The translations under genes and the position numbers were made by a program. Below the pieces are notes generated by a model, which saw nothing but the letters and a program-made list of their open reading frames with translations, did no database searches and was not told where the DNA came from. Below, one piece after another: positions 26,301 to 41,400 of a DNA stretch of 64,000 nucleotides. The stretch covers positions 14,942,001 through 15,006,000 of the forward strand of contig OZ038526.1 of assembly GCA_964036665.1 (NCBI GenBank), given 5' to 3'. This stretch comes from Gordius sp. MW1 (taxonomy: Eukaryota; Nematomorpha; Gordioida; Gordea; Gordiidae). How positions within the stretch are numbered: the first letter of the stretch is position 1; every line of letters begins with the position of its first letter.

Positions 26301-26899
26301 GCTCTATGCGATCATGATTTCAAAGTGATAGTTTTTAGATTCTGATAAATTTTTACTTGGGATCATAGAAACCACGTCTGAAAACGACAACTTTCATCGG
26401 ATGAATACGGTTCAAAGAAAAATATGTGAAAAATTTTGAGGTAAAAATATTTATTTTTTTCGATTCTATGTGAAAGAGCATGAAATAATATATAAAAGTA
26501 AGCCAATTTGAGAATCCTATTATCCTCGATTGACTTCCGAAAAGAGGTTTTAAGATGCGAGAACTATCATTTTGACAAAAGACAACGTTTTATTGTTGCG
26601 ATTAGTTTGTTGTATCGCAACGTGAGTGCTTAATTTTTGAAAACTGCTCTATGCGATCATGATTTCAAAGTAATAGTTTTTAGATTCTGATAAATTTTTA
26701 CTTGGGATCATAGAAACCACGTCTGAAAAAGACAACTTTGATCGGATGAATACGGTTCAAAGAAAAATATGTGAAAAATTTTGAGGTAAAAATTTTTATT
26801 TTTTTTTGATTCTATGTGAAAGAGCATGAAAAAATATATAAAAGTAAGCCAATTTGAGAATCCTATTATCTTTGATTGACTTCCGAAAAGAGGTTTTAA
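20366..26899 (+). repeat. Loosely ordered satellite segment
   Basis: Nineteen or so monomers with many private substitutions (for example gtaagag near 20825, gtctgataacg near 22932, aatcttaactggg near 24627) and little block structure. One echo is clear: the monomer with cgtaacgtagtgc and an 11-bp deletion near 21868 repeats the form at 13959 and 19810. The 19810 and 21868 copies are 2058 bp apart, six monomers. Lower homogenisation suggests an older or less recently exchanged stretch. Confidence 0.7.
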
Positions 26900-29800
26900 G
26901 CTGCGAGAACTATCATTTTGACAAAAGACAACGTTTTATTGTTGCGATTAGTTTGTTGTATCGCCACGTGAGTGCTTAATTTTTGAAAACGCTCTATGCG
27001 ATCATGATTTCAAAGTAATAGTTTTTAGATTGTGATAAATTTTTACTTGGGATCATAGAAACCACGTCTGAAAACGACAACTTTCATCGGATGAATACGG
27101 TTCAAAGAAAAATATGTGAAAAATTTTGAGGTAAAAATATTTATTTTTTTCGATTCTATGTGAAAGAGCATGAAAAAATATATAAAAGTAAGCCAATTTG
27201 AGAATCCTATTATCCTCGATTGACTTCCGAAAAGAGGTTTTAAGCTGCGAGAACTATCATTTTGACAAAAGACAACGTTTTATTGTTGCGATTTTTGTTG
27301 TATCGCAACGTGAGTGCTTAATTTTTGAAAACTGCTCTATGCGATCATGATTTCAAAGTAATAGTTTTTAGATTCTGATAAATTTTTACTTGGGATCATA
27401 GAAACCACGTCTGAAAACGACAACTTTCATCAGATGATTACGGTTCAAAGAAAAATATGTGAAAAATTTTGAGGTAAAAATATTAATTTTTTTCGATTCT
27501 ATGTGAAAGAGCATGAAAAAATATATAAAAGTAAGCCAATTTGAGAATCCTATTATCCTCGATTGACTTCCGAAAAGAGGTTTTAAGCTGCGAGAACTAT
27601 CATTTTGACAAAAGACAACGTTTTATTGTTGCGATTTTTGTTGTATCGCAACGTGAGTGCTTAATTTTTGAAAACTGCTCTATGCGATCATGATTTCAAA
27701 GTAATAGTTTTTAGATTCTGATAAATTTTTACTTGGGATCATAGAAACCACGTCTGAAAACGACAACTTTCATCGGATGATTACGGTTCAAAGAAAAATA
27801 TGTGAAAAATTTTGAGGTAAAAATATTTATTTTTTTCGATTCTATGTGAAAGAGCATGAAAAAATATATAAAAGTAAGCCAATTTGAGAATCCTATTATC
27901 CTCGATTGACTTCCGAAAAGAGGTTTTAAGCTACGAGAACTATCATTTTGTCAAAAGACAACGTTTTATTGTTGCGATTAGTTTGTTGTATCGCAACGTG
28001 AGTGCTTAATTTTTGAAAACTGCTCTATGCGATCTTGATTTCAAAGTAATAGTTTTTAGATTCTGATAAATTTTTACTTGGGATCATAGAAACCACGTCT
28101 GAAAAAGACAACTTTCATCGGATGAATACGGTTCAAAGAAAAATATGTGAAAAATTTTGAGGTAAAAATTTTTATTTTTTTTTGATTCTATGTGAAAGAG
28201 CATGAAAAAATATATAAAAGTAAGCCAATTTGAGAATCCTATTATCCTCGATTGACTTCCGAAAAAAGGTTTTAAGCTGCGAGAACTATCATTTTGACAA
28301 AAGACAACGTTTTATTGTTGCGATTTTTGTTGTATCGCAACGTGAGTGCTTAATTTTTGAAAACTGCTCTATGCGATCATGATTTCAAAGTAATAGTTTT
28401 TAGATTCTGATAAATTTTTACTTGGGATCATAGAAACCACGTCTGAAAACGACAACTTTCATCGGATGATTACGGTTCAAAGAAAAATATGTGAAAAATT
28501 TTGAGGTAAAAATATTTATTTTTTTCGATTCTATGTGAAAGAGCATGAAAAAATATATAAAAGTAAGCCAATTTGAGAATCCTATTATCCTCGATTGACT
28601 TCCGAAAAGAGGTTTTAAGCTACGAGAACTATCATTTTGTCAAAAGACAACGTTTTATTGTTGCGATTAGTTTGTTGTATCGCAACGTGAGTGCTTAATT
28701 TTTGAAAACTGCTCTATGCGATCTTGATTTCAAGGTAATAGTTTTTAGATTCTGATAAATTTTTACTTGGGATCATAGAAACCACGTCTGAAAACGACAA
28801 CTTTCATCGGATGAATACGGTTCAAAGAAAAATATGTGAAAAACTTTGAGGTAAAAATATTTATTTTTTTCGATTCTATGTGAAAGAGCATGAAAAAATA
28901 TATAAAAGTAAGCCAATTTGAGAATCCTATTATCCCCGATTGACTTCCGAAAAGAGGTTTTAAGCTGCGAGAACTATCATTTTGACAAAAGACAACGTTT
29001 TATTGTTGCGATTAGTTTGTTGTATCGCAACGTGAGTGCTTAATTTTTGAAAACTGCTCTATGCGATCATTATTTCAAAGTAATAGTTTTTAGATTGTGA
29101 TAAATTTTTACTTGGGATCATAGAAACCACGTCTGAAAACGACAACTTTTATCGGATGAATACGGTTCAAAGAAAAATATGTGAAAAATTTTGAGGTAAA
29201 AATATTTATTTTTTTCGATTCTATGTGAAAGAGCATGAAAAAATATATAAAAGTAAGCCAATTTGAGAATCCTATTATCCTCGATTGACTTCCGAAAAGA
29301 GGTTTTAAGCTGCGAGAACTATCATTTTGACAAAAGACAACGTTTTATTGTTGCGATTTTTGTTGTATCGCAACGTGAGTGCTTAATTTTTGAAAACTGC
29401 TCTATGCGATCATGATTTCAAAGTAATAGTTTTTAGATTCTGATAAATTTTTACTTGGGATCATAGAAACCACGTCTGAAAACGACAACTTTCATCAGAT
29501 GATTACGGTTCAAAGAAAAATATGTGAAAAATTTTGAGGTAAAAATATTAATTTTTTTCGATTCTATGTGAAAGAGCATGAAAAAATATATAAAAGTAAG
29601 CCAATTTGAGAATCCTATTATCCTCGATTGACTTCCGAAAAGAGGTTTTAAGCTGCGAGAACTATCATTTTGACAAAAGACAACGTTTTATTGTTGCGAT
29701 TTTTGTTGTATCGCAACGTGAGTGCTTAATTTTTGAAAACTGCTCTATGCGATCATGATTTCAAAGTAATAGTTTTTAGATTCTGATAAATTTTTACTTG

Positions 29801-32800
29801 GGATCATAGAAACCACGTCTGAAAACGACAACTTTCATCGGATGAATACGGTTCAAAGAAAAATATGTGAAAAATTTTGAGGTAAAAATATTTATTTTTT
29901 TCGATTCTATGTGAAAGAGCATGAAAAAATATATAAAAGTAAGCCAATTTGAGAATCCTATTATCCTCGATTGACTTCCGAAAAGAGGTTTTAAGCTGCG
30001 AGAACTATCATTTTGACAAAAGACAACGTTTTATTGTTGCGATTTTTGTTGTATCGCAACGTGAGTGCTTAATTTTTGAAAACTGCTCTATGCGATCATG
30101 ATTTCAAAGTAATAGTTTTTAGATTCTGATAAATTTTTACTTGGGATCATAGAAACCACGTCTGAAAACGACAACTTTCATCAGATGATTACGGTTCAAA
30201 GAAAAATATGTGAAAAATTTTGAGGTAAAAATATTAATTTTTTTCGATTCTATGTGAAAGAGCATGAAAAAATATATAAAAGTAAGCCAATTTGAGAATC
30301 CTATTATCCTCGATTGACTTCCGAAAAGAGGTTTTAAGCTACGAGAACTATCATTTTGACAAAAGACAACGTTATATTGTTGCGATTAGTTTGTTGTATC
30401 GCAACGTGAGTCCTTAATTTTTGAAAACTGCTCTATGCGATCATGATTTCAAAGTAATAGTTTTTAGATTCTGATAAATTTTTACTTGGGATCATAGAAA
30501 CCACGTCTGAAAACGACAACTTTCATCGGATGAATACGGTTCAAAGAAAAATATGTGAAAAATTTTGAGGTAAAAATATTTATTTTTTTCGATTCTATGT
30601 GAAAGAGCATGAAAAAATATATAAAAGTAAGCCAATTTGAGAATCCTATTATCCTCGATTGACTTCCGAAAAGAGGTTTTAAGATGCGAGAACTATGATT
30701 TTGACAAAAGACAACGTTTTATTGTTGCGATTAGTTTGTTGTATCGCAGCGTGAGTGCTTAATTTTTGAAAACTGCTCTATGCGATCATGATTTCAAAGT
30801 AATAGTTTTTAGATTCTGATAAATTTTTACTTGGGATCATAGAAATCACGTCTGAAAACGACAACTTTCATCGGATAAATACGGTTCAAAGAAAAATATG
30901 TGAAAAATTTTGAGGTAAAACAATTTATTTTTTTCGATTCTATGTGAAAGAGCATAAAAAAATATATAAAAGTAAGCCAATTTGAGAATCCTATTATCCC
31001 CGATTGACTTCCGAAAAGAGGTTTTAAGCTGCGAGAACTATCATTTTGACAAAAGACAACGTTTTATTGTTGCGATTAGTTTGTTGTATCGCAACGTGAG
31101 TGCTTAATTTTTGAAAACTGCTCTATGCGATCATGATTTCAAAGTAATAGTTTTTAGATTGTGATAAATTTTTACTTGGGATCATAGAAACCACGTCTGA
31201 AAACGACAACTTTCATCGGATGAATACGGTTCAAAGAAAAATATGTGAAAAATTTTGAGGTAAAAATATTTATTTTTTTCGATTCTATGTGAAAGAGCAT
31301 GAAAAAATATATAAAAGTAAGCCAATTTGAGAATCCTATTATCCTCGATTGACTTCCGAAAAGAGGTTTTAAGCTGCGAGAACTATCATTTTGACAAAAA
31401 ACAACGTTTTATTGTTGCGATTAGTTTGTTGTATCTCAACGTGAGTGCTTAATTTTTGAAAACTGCTCTATGCGATCATGATTTCAAAGTAATAGTTTTT
31501 AGATTCTGATACATTTTTACTTGGGATCATAGAAACCACGTCTGAAAACGACAACTTTTATCGGATGAATACGGTTCAAAGAAAAATATGTGAAAAATTT
31601 TGGGGTAAAAATATTTGGTTTTTTCGATTCTATGTGAAAGAGCATGAAAAAATATATAAAAGTAAGCCAATTTGAGAATCCTATTATCCTCGATTGACTT
31701 CCGAAAAGAGGTTTTAAGCTGCGAGAACTATCATTTTGACAAAAGACAACGTTTTATTGTTGCGATTTTTGTTGTATCGCAACGTGAGTGCTTAATTTTT
31801 GAAAACTGCTCTATGCGATCATGATTTCAAAGTAATAGTTTTTAGATTCTGATAAATTTTTACTTGGGATCATAGAAACCACGTCTGAAAACGACAACTT
31901 TCATCGGATGATTACGGTTCAAAGAAAAATATGTGAAAAATTTTGAGGTAAAAATATTTATTTTTTTCGACTCTATGTGAAAGAGCATGAAAAAATATAT
32001 AAAAGTAAGCCAATTTGAGAATCCTATTATCCTCGATTGACTTCCGAAAAGAGGTTTTAAGCTACGAGAACTATCATTTTGTCAAAAGACAACGTTTTAT
32101 TGTTGCGATTAGTTTGTTGTATCGCAACGTGAGTGCTTAATTTTTGAAAACTGCTCTATGCGATCTTGATTTCAAAGTAATAGTTTTTAGATTCTGATAA
32201 ATTTTTACTTGGGATCATAGAAACCACGTCTGAAAAAGACAACTTTCATCGGATGAATACGGTTCAAAGAAAAATATGTGAAAAATTTTGAGGTAAAAAT
32301 TTTTATTTTTTTTTGATTCTATCTGAAAGAGCATGAAAAAATATATAAAAGTAAGCCAATTTGAGAATCCTATTATCCTCGATTGACTTCCGAAAAGAGG
32401 TTTTAAGCTGCGAGAACTATCATTTTGACAAAAGACAACGTTTTATTGTTGCGATTAGTTTGTTGTATCGCAACGTAGTGCTTAATTTTTGAAAATTGCT
32501 CTATGCGATCATGATTTCAAAGTAATAGTTTTTAGATTCTGATAAATTTTTACTTGGGATCATAGAAACCACGTCTGAAAACGACAACTTTCATCGGATG
32601 AATACGGTTCAAAGAAAAATATGTGAAAAATTTTGAGGTAAAAATATTTATTTTTTTCGATTCTATGTGAAAGAGCATGAAAAAATATATAAAAGTAAGC
32701 CAATTTGAGAATCCTATTATCCTCGATTGACTTCCGAAAAGAGGTTTTAAGATGCGAGAACTATCATTTTGACAAAAGACAACGTTTTATTGTTGCGATT

Positions 32801-34959
32801 AGTTTGTTGTACCGCAGATTGAGTGCTTAATTTTTGAAAACTGCTCTATGCGATCATGCTTTCAAAGTAATAGTTTTTAGATTCTGATAAATTTTTACTT
32901 GGGATCATAGAAACCACGTCTGAAAAAGACAACTTTGATCGGATGAATACGGTTCAAAGAAAAATATGTGAAAAATTTTGAGGTAAAAATTTTTATTCTT
33001 TTTTGATTCTATGTGAAAGAGCATGAAAAAATATATAAAAGTAAGCCAATTTGAGAATCCTATTATCTTTGATTGACTTCCGAAAAGAGGTTTTAAGCTG
33101 CGAGAACTATCATTTTGACAAAAGACAACGTTTTATTGTTGCGATTAGTTTGTTGTACCGCAGATTGAGTGCTTAATTATTGAAAACTGCTCTATGCGAT
33201 CATGCTTTCAAAGTAATAGTTTTTAGATTCTGATAAATTTTTACTTGGGATCATAGAAACCACGTCTGAAAACGACAACTTTCATCGGATGAATACGGTT
33301 CAAAGAAAAATATGTGAAAAATTTTGAGGTAAAAATATTTATTTTTTTCGATTCTATGTGAAAGAGCATGAAAAAATATATAAAAGTAAGCCAATTTGAG
33401 AATCCTATTATCTTTGATTGACTTCCGAAAAGAGGTTTTAAGCTGCGAGAACTATCATTTTGACAAAAGACAACGTTTTATTGTTGCGATTTTTGTTGTA
33501 TCGCAACGTGAGTGCTTAATTTTTGAAAACTGCTCTATGCGATCATGATTTCAAAGTAATAGTTTTTAGATTCTGATAAATTTTTACTTGGGATCATAGA
33601 AACCACGTCTGAAAACGACAACTTTCATCAGATGATTACGGTTCAAAGAAAAATATGTGAAAAATTTTGAGGTAAAAATATTAATTTTTTTCGATTCTAT
33701 GTGAAAGAGCATGAAAAAATATATAAAAGTAAGCCAATTTGAGAATCCTATTATCCTCGATTGACTTCCGAAAAGAGGTTTTAAGCTACGAGAACTATCA
33801 TTTTGTCAAAAGACAACGTTTTATTGTTGCGATTAGTTTGTTGTATCGCAACGAGAGTGCTTAATTTTTGAAAACTGCTCTATGCGATTTTGATTTCAAA
33901 GTAATAGTTTTTAGATTCTGATAAATTTTTACTTGGGATCATAGAAACCACGTCTGAAAAAGACAACTTTCATCGGATGAATACGGTTCAAAGAAAAATA
34001 TGTGAAAAATTTTTAGGTAAAAATTTTTATTTTTTTTTGATTCTATGTGAAAGAGCATGAAAAAATATATAAAAGTAAGCCAATTTGAGAATCCTATTAT
34101 CCTCGATTGACTTCCGAAAAGAAGTTTTAAGCTGCGAGAACTATCATTTTGACAAAAGACAACGTTTTATTGTTGCGATTAGTTTGTTGTATCGCAACGT
34201 AGTGCTTAATTTTTGAAAACTGCTCTATGCGATCATGATTTCAAAGTAATAGTTTTTAGATTCTGATAAATTTTTACTTGGGATCATAGAAACCACGTCT
34301 GAAAACGACAACTTTCATCGGATGAATACGGTTCAAAGAAAAATATATGAAAAATTTTGAGGTAAAAATATTTATTTTTTTCGATTCTATGTGAAAGAGC
34401 ATAAAAAAATATATAAAAGTAAGCCAATTTGAGAATCCTATTATCCTCGATTGACTTCTGAAAAGAGGTTTTAAGATGCGAGAACTATCATTTTGACAAA
34501 AGACAACGTTTTATTGTTGCGATTAGTTTGTTGTATCGCAGCGTGAGTGCTTAATTTTTGAAAACTGCTCTATGCGATCATGATTTCAAAGTATTAGTTT
34601 TTTAGATTCTGATATATTTTTACTTGGGATCATAGAAATCACGTCTGAAAACGACAACTTTCATCGGATAAATACGGTTCAAAGAAAAATATGTGAAAAA
34701 TTTTGAGGTAAAAATTTTTTTTTTTTGATTCTATCTGAAAGAGCATGAAAAAATATATAAAAGTAAGCCAATTTGAGAATCCTATTATCCTCGATTGACT
34801 TCCGAAAAGAGGTTTTAAGCTGCGAGAACTATCATTTTGACAAAAGACAACGTTTTATTGTTGCGATTAGTTTGTTGTATCGCAACTTAGTGCTTAATTT
34901 TTGAAAACTGCTCTATGCGATCATGATTTCAAAGTGATAGTTTTTAGATTCTGATAAAT
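26900..34959 (+). repeat. Satellite segment rich in short-loop subtype
   Basis: From 27285 many monomers carry gcgatttttgttg in place of gcgattagtttgttg, usually with catcagatgattac or gatgattac downstream. Two-monomer repeats are visible: ttttgtcaaaag monomers at 27951 and 28640 (689 bp apart) and catcagatg at 29493 and 30179 (686 bp apart). The ttttgtcaaaag monomer also recurs at 32082, 4131 bp (12 monomers) after the first. Other subtypes first seen here (cgcagattg, cgccacgtg with aaaacgctc, gattgtgat) become fixed parts of the later units. Confidence 0.75.
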
Positions 34960-37900
34960 TTTTACTTGGGATCATAGAAACCACGTCTGAAAACGACAAC
35001 TTTCATCGGATGAATACGGTTCAAAGAAAAATATGTGAAAAATTTTGAGGTAAAAATATTTATTTTTTTCGATTCTATGTGAAAGAGCATGAAATAATAT
35101 ATAAAAGTAAGCCAATTTGAGAATCCTATTATCCTCGATTGACTTCCGAAAAGAGGTTTTAAGATGCGAGAACTATCATTTTGACAAAAGACAACGTTTT
35201 ATTGTTGCGATTAGTTTGTTGTACCGCAGATTGAGTGCTTAATTATTGAAAACTGCTCTATGCGATCATGCTTTCAAAGTAATAGTTTTTAGATTCTGAT
35301 AAATTTTTACTTGGGATCATAGAAACCACGTCTGAAAAAGACAACTTTGATCGGATGAATACGGTTCAAAGAAAAATATGTGAAAAATTTTGAGGTAAAA
35401 ATTTTTATTCTTTTTTGATTCTATGTGAAAGAGCATGAAAAAATATATAAAAGTAAGCCAATTTGAGAATCCTATTATCTTTGATTGACTTCCGAAAAGA
35501 GGTTTTAAGCTGCGAGAACTATCATTTTGACAAAAGACAACGTTTTATTGTTGCGATTAGTTTGTTGTATCGCCACGTGAGTGCTTAATTTTTGAAAACG
35601 CTCTATGCGATCATGATTTCAAAGTAATAGTTTTTAGATTGTGATAAATTTTTACTTGGGATCATAGAAACCACGTCTGAAAACGACAACTTTCATCGGA
35701 TGAATACGGTTCAAAGAAAAATATGTGAAAAATTTTGAGGTAAAAATATTTATTTTTTTCGATTCTATGTGAAAGAGCATGAAAAAATATATAAAAGTAA
35801 GCCAATTTGAGAATCCTATTATCCTCGATTGACTTCCGAAAAGAGGTTTTAAGCTGCGAGAACTATCATTTTGACAAAAGACAACGTTTTATTGTTGCGA
35901 TTTTTGTTGTATCGCAACGTGAGTGCTTAATTTTTGAAAACTGCTCTATGCGATCATGATTTCAAAGTAATAGTTTTTAGATTCTGATAAATTTTTGCTT
36001 GGGATCATAGAAACCACGTCAGAAAACGACAACTTTCATCGGATGAATACGGTTCAAAGAAAAATATGTGAAAAATTTTGAGGCATAAATATTTATTTTT
36101 TTCGATTCTATGTGAAAGAGCATGAAAAAATATATAAAAGTAAGCCAATTTGAGAATCCTATTATCTTCGATTGATTCCCGAAAAGAGGTTTTAAGCTGC
36201 GAGAACTATCATTTTGACAAAAGACAACGTTTTATTGTTGCGATTAGTTTGTTGTATCGCAGCGTGAGTGCTTAATTTTTGAAAACTGCTCTATGCGATC
36301 ATGATTTCAAAGTATTAGTTTTTAGATTCTGATATATTTTTACTTGGGATCATAGAAATCACGTCTGAAAACGACAACTTTCATCGGATAAATACGGTTC
36401 AAAGAAAAATATGTGAAAAATTTTGAGGTAAAAATTTTTTTTTTTTTGATTCTATCTGAAAGAGCATGAAAAAATATATAAAAGTAAGCCAATTTGAGAA
36501 TCCTATTATCCTCGATTGACTTCCGAAAAGAGGTTTTAAGCTGCGAGAACTATCATTTTGACAAAAGACAACGTTTTATTGTTGCGATTAGTTTGTTGTA
36601 TCGCAACTTAGTGCTTAATTTTTGAAAACTGCTCTATGCGATCATGATTTCAAAGTGATAGTTTTTAGATTCTGATAAATTTTTACTTGGGATCATAGAA
36701 ACCACGTCTGAAAACGACAACTTTCATCGGATGAATACGGTTCAAAGAAAAATATGTGAAAAATTTTGAGGTAAAAATATTAATTTTTTTCGATTCTATG
36801 TGAAAGAGCATGAAATAATATATAAAAGTAAGCCAATTTGAGAATCCTATTATCCTCGATTGACTTCCGAAAAGAGGTTTTAAGATGCGAGAACTATCAT
36901 TTTGACAAAAGACAACGTTTTATTGTTGCGATTAGTTTGTTGTACCGCAGATTGAGTGCTTAATTATTGAAAACTGCTCTATGCGATCATGCTTTCAAAG
37001 TAATAGTTTTTAGATTCTGATAAATTTTTACTTGGGATCATAGAAACCACGTCTGAAAAAGACAACTTTGATCGGATGAATACGGTTCAAAGAAAAATAT
37101 GTGAAAAATTTTGAGGTAAAAATTTTTATTCTTTTTTGATTCTATGTGAAAGAGCATGAAAAAATATATAAAAGTAAGCCAATTTGAGAATCCTATTATC
37201 TTTGATTGACTTCCGAAAAGAGGTTTTAAGCTGCGAGAACTATCATTTTGACAAAAGACAACGTTTTATTGTTGCGATTAGTTTGTTGTATCGCCACGTG
37301 AGTGCTTAATTTTTGAAAACGCTCTATGCGATCATGATTTCAAAGTAATAGTTTTTAGATTGTGATAAATTTTTACTTGGGATCATAGAAACCACGTCTG
37401 AAAACGACAACTTTCATCGGATGAATACGGTTCAAAGAAAAATATGTGAAAAATTTTGAGGTAAAAATATTTATTTTTTTCGATTCTATGTGAAAGAGCA
37501 TGAAAAAATATATAAAAGTAAGCCAATTTGAGAATCCTATTATCCTCGATTGACTTCCGAAAAGAGGTTTTAAGCTGCGAGAACTATCATTTTGACAAAA
37601 GACAACGTTTTATTGTTGCGATTTTTGTTGTATCGCAACGTGAGTGCTTAATTTTTGAAAACTGCTCTATGCGATCATGATTTCAAAGTAATAGTTTTTA
37701 GATTCTGATAAATTTTTACTTGGGATCATAGAAACCACGTCTGAAAACGACAACTTTCATCAGATGATTACGGTTCAAAGAAAAATATGTGAAAAATTTT
37801 GAGGTAAAAATATTAATTTTTTTCGATTCTATTTGAAAGAGCATGAAAAAATATATAAAAGTAAGCCAATTTGAGAATCCTATTATCCTCGATTGACTTC

Positions 37901-38401
37901 CGAAAAGAGGTTTTAAGCTGCGAGAACTATCATTTTGACAAAAGACAACGTTTTATTGTTGCGATTAGTTTGTTGTATCGCAGCGTGAGTGCTTAATTTT
38001 TGAAAACTGCTCTATGCGATCATGATTTCAAAGTAATAGTTTTTAGATTCTGATAAATTTTTACTTGGGATCATAGAAACCACGTCTGAAAACGACAACT
38101 TTCATCGGATGAATACGGTTCAAAGAAAAATATGTGAAAAATTTTGAGGTAAAAATATTTATTTTTTTCGATTCTATGTGAAAGAGCATGAAAAAATATA
38201 TAAAAGTAAGTCAATTTGAGAATCCTATTATCCTCGATTGACTTCCGAAAAGAGGTTTTAAGCTGCGAGAACTATCATTTTGACAAAAGACAACGTTTTA
38301 TTGTTGCGATTTTTGTTGTATCGCAACGTGAGTGCTTAATTTTTGAAAACTGCTCTATGCGATCATGATTTCAAAGTAATAGTTTTTAGATTCTGATAAA
38401 T
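34960..38401 (+). repeat. 10-monomer higher-order unit, copy 1 (~3442 bp)
   Basis: Matches 38402-41843 at an offset of 3442 bp. Ordered subtypes in both copies include gaaataatat linkers, cgcagattg with gacaactttgatc, cgccacgtg with aaaacgctc, short-loop monomers, cgcagcgtg with aagtattag and gatatattt, and gcaacttag with aagtgatag. Small differences exist, such as ttaagatgcg at 35160 against ttaggatgcg at 38602. Ends are estimated to within about 100 bp. Confidence 0.8.
35992..36245 (+). repeat. Mosaic patch of far-left subtype, copy 1
   Basis: Within a short-loop monomer the sequence switches to tttttgcttggg, cgtcagaaaacg, ggcataaat and tcttcgattgattcccg. These variants are otherwise found together in the first 20 kb, for example 3290-3540 and 6394-6530. 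It then returns to local subtypes (cgcagcgtg, aagtattag). This looks like gene conversion or unequal exchange with the far-left domain. Confidence 0.75.
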
Positions 38402-41400
38402 TTTTACTTGGGATCATAGAAACCACGTCTGAAAACGACAACTTTCATCGGATGAATACGGTTCAAAGAAAAATATGTGAAAAATTTTGAGGTAAAAATA
38501 TTTATTTTTTTCGATTCTATGTGAAAGAGCATGAAATAATATATAAAAGTAAGCCAATTTGAGAATCCTATTATCCTCGATTGACTTCCGAAAAGAGGTT
38601 TTAGGATGCGAGAACTATCATTTTGACAAAAGACAACGTTTTATTGTTGCGATTAGTTTGTTGTACCGCAGATTGAGTGCTTAATTATTGAAAACTGCTC
38701 TATGCGATCATGCTTTCAAAGTAATAGTTTTTAGATTCTGATAAATTTTTACTTGGGATCATAGAAACCACGTCTGAAAAAGACAACTTTGATCGGATGA
38801 ATACGGTTCAAAGAAAAATATGTGAAAAATTTTGAGGTAAAAATTTTTATTCTTTTTTGATTCTATGTGAAAGAGCATGAAAAAATATATAAAAGTAAGC
38901 CAATTTGAGAATCCTATTATCTTTGATTGACTTCCGAAAAGAGGTTTTAAGCTGCGAGAACTATCATTTTGACAAAAGACAACGTTTTATTGTTGCGATT
39001 AGTTTGTTGTATCGCCACGTGAGTGCTTAATTTTTGAAAACGCTCTATGCGATCATGATTTCAAAGTAATAGTTTTTAGATTGTGATAAATTTTTACTTG
39101 GGATCATAGAAACCACGTCTGAAAACGACAACTTTCATCGGATGAATACGGTTCAAAGAAAAATATGTGAAAAATTTTGAGGTAAAAATATTTATTTTTT
39201 TCGATTCTATGTGAAAGAGCATGAAAAAATATATAAAAGTAAGCCAATTTGAGAATCCTATTATCCTCGATTGACTTCCGAAAAGAGGTTTTAAGCTGCG
39301 AGAACTATCATTTTGACAAAAGACAACGTTTTATTGTTGCGATTTTTGTTGTATCGCAACGTGAGTGCTTAATTTTTGAAAACTGCTCTATGCGATCATG
39401 ATTTCAAAGTAATAGTTTTTAGATTCTGATAAATTTTTGCTTGGGATCATAGAAACCACGTCAGAAAACGACAACTTTCATCGGATGAATACGGTTCAAA
39501 GAAAAATATGTGAAAAATTTTGAGGCATAAATATTTATTTTTTTCGATTCTATGTGAAAGAGCATGAAAAAATATATAAAAGTAAGCCAATTTGAGAATC
39601 CTATTATCTTCGATTGATTCCCGAAAAGAGGTTTTAAGCTGCGAGAACTATCATTTTGACAAAAGACAACGTTTTATTGTTGCGATTAGTTTGTTGTATC
39701 GCAGCGTGAGTGCTTAATTTTTGAAAACTGCTCTATGCGATCATGATTTCAAAGTATTAGTTTTTAGATTCTGATATATTTTTACTTGGGATCATAGAAA
39801 TCACGTCTGAAAACGACAACTTTCATCGGATAAATACGGTTCAAAGAAAAATATGTGAAAAATTTTGAGGTAAAAATTTTTTTTTTTTTGATTCTATCTG
39901 AAAGAGCATGAAAAAATATATAAAAGTAAGCCAATTTGAGAATCCTATTATCCTCGATTGACTTCCGAAAAGAGGTTTTAAGCTGCGAGAACTATCATTT
40001 TGACAAAAGACAACGTTTTATTGTTGCGATTAGTTTGTTGTATCGCAACTTAGTGCTTAATTTTTGAAAACTGCTCTATGCGATCATGATTTCAAAGTGA
40101 TAGTTTTTAGATTCTGATAAATTTTTACTTGGGATCATAGAAACCACGTCTGAAAACGACAACTTTCATCGGATGAATACGGTTCAAAGAAAAATATGTG
40201 AAAAATTTTGAGGTAAAAATATTAATTTTTTTCGATTCTATGTGAAAGAGCATGAAATAATATATAAAAGTAAGCCAATTTGAGAATCCTATTATCCTCG
40301 ATTGACTTCCGAAAAGAGGTTTTAAGATGCGAGAACTATCATTTTGACAAAAGACAACGTTTTATTGTTGCGATTAGTTTGTTGTACCGCAGATTGAGTG
40401 CTTAATTATTGAAAACTGCTCTATGCGATCATGCTTTCAAAGTAATAGTTTTTAGATTCTGATAAATTTTTACTTGGGATCATAGAAACCACGTCTGAAA
40501 AAGACAACTTTGATCGGATGAATACGGTTCAAAGAAAAATATGTGAAAAATTTTGAGGTAAAAATTTTTATTCTTTTTTGATTCTATGTGAAAGAGCATG
40601 AAAAAATATATAAAAGTAAGCCAATTTGAGAATCCTATTATCTTTGATTGACTTCCGAAAAGAGGTTTTAAGCTGCGAGAACTATCATTTTGACAAAAGA
40701 CAACGTTTTATTGTTGCGATTAGTTTGTTGTATCGCCACGTGAGTGCTTAATTTTTGAAAACGCTCTATGCGATCATGATTTCAAAGTAATAGTTTTTAG
40801 ATTGTGATAAATTTTTACTTGGGATCATAGAAACCACGTCTGAAAACGACAACTTTCATCGGATGAATACGGTTCAAAGAAAAATATGTGAAAAATTTTG
40901 AGGTAAAAATATTTATTTTTTTCGATTCTATGTGAAAGAGCATGAAAAAATATATAAAAGTAAGCCAATTTGAGAATCCTATTATCCTCGATTGACTTCC
41001 GAAAAGAGGTTTTAAGCTGCGAGAACTATCATTTTGACAAAAGACAACGTTTTATTGTTGCGATTTTTGTTGTATCGCAACGTGAGTGCTTAATTTTTGA
41101 AAACTGCTCTATGCGATCATGATTTCAAAGTAATAGTTTTTAGATTCTGATAAATTTTTACTTGGGATCATAGAAACCACGTCTGAAAACGACAACTTTC
41201 ATCAGATGATTACGGTTCAAAGAAAAATATGTGAAAAATTTTGAGGTAAAAATATTAATTTTTTTCGATTCTATGTGAAAGAGCATGAAAAAATATATAA
41301 AAGTAAGCCAATTTGAGAATCCTATTATCCTCGATTGACTTCCGAAAAGAGGTTTTAAGCTGCGAGAACTATAATTTTGACAAAAGATAACGTTTTATTG

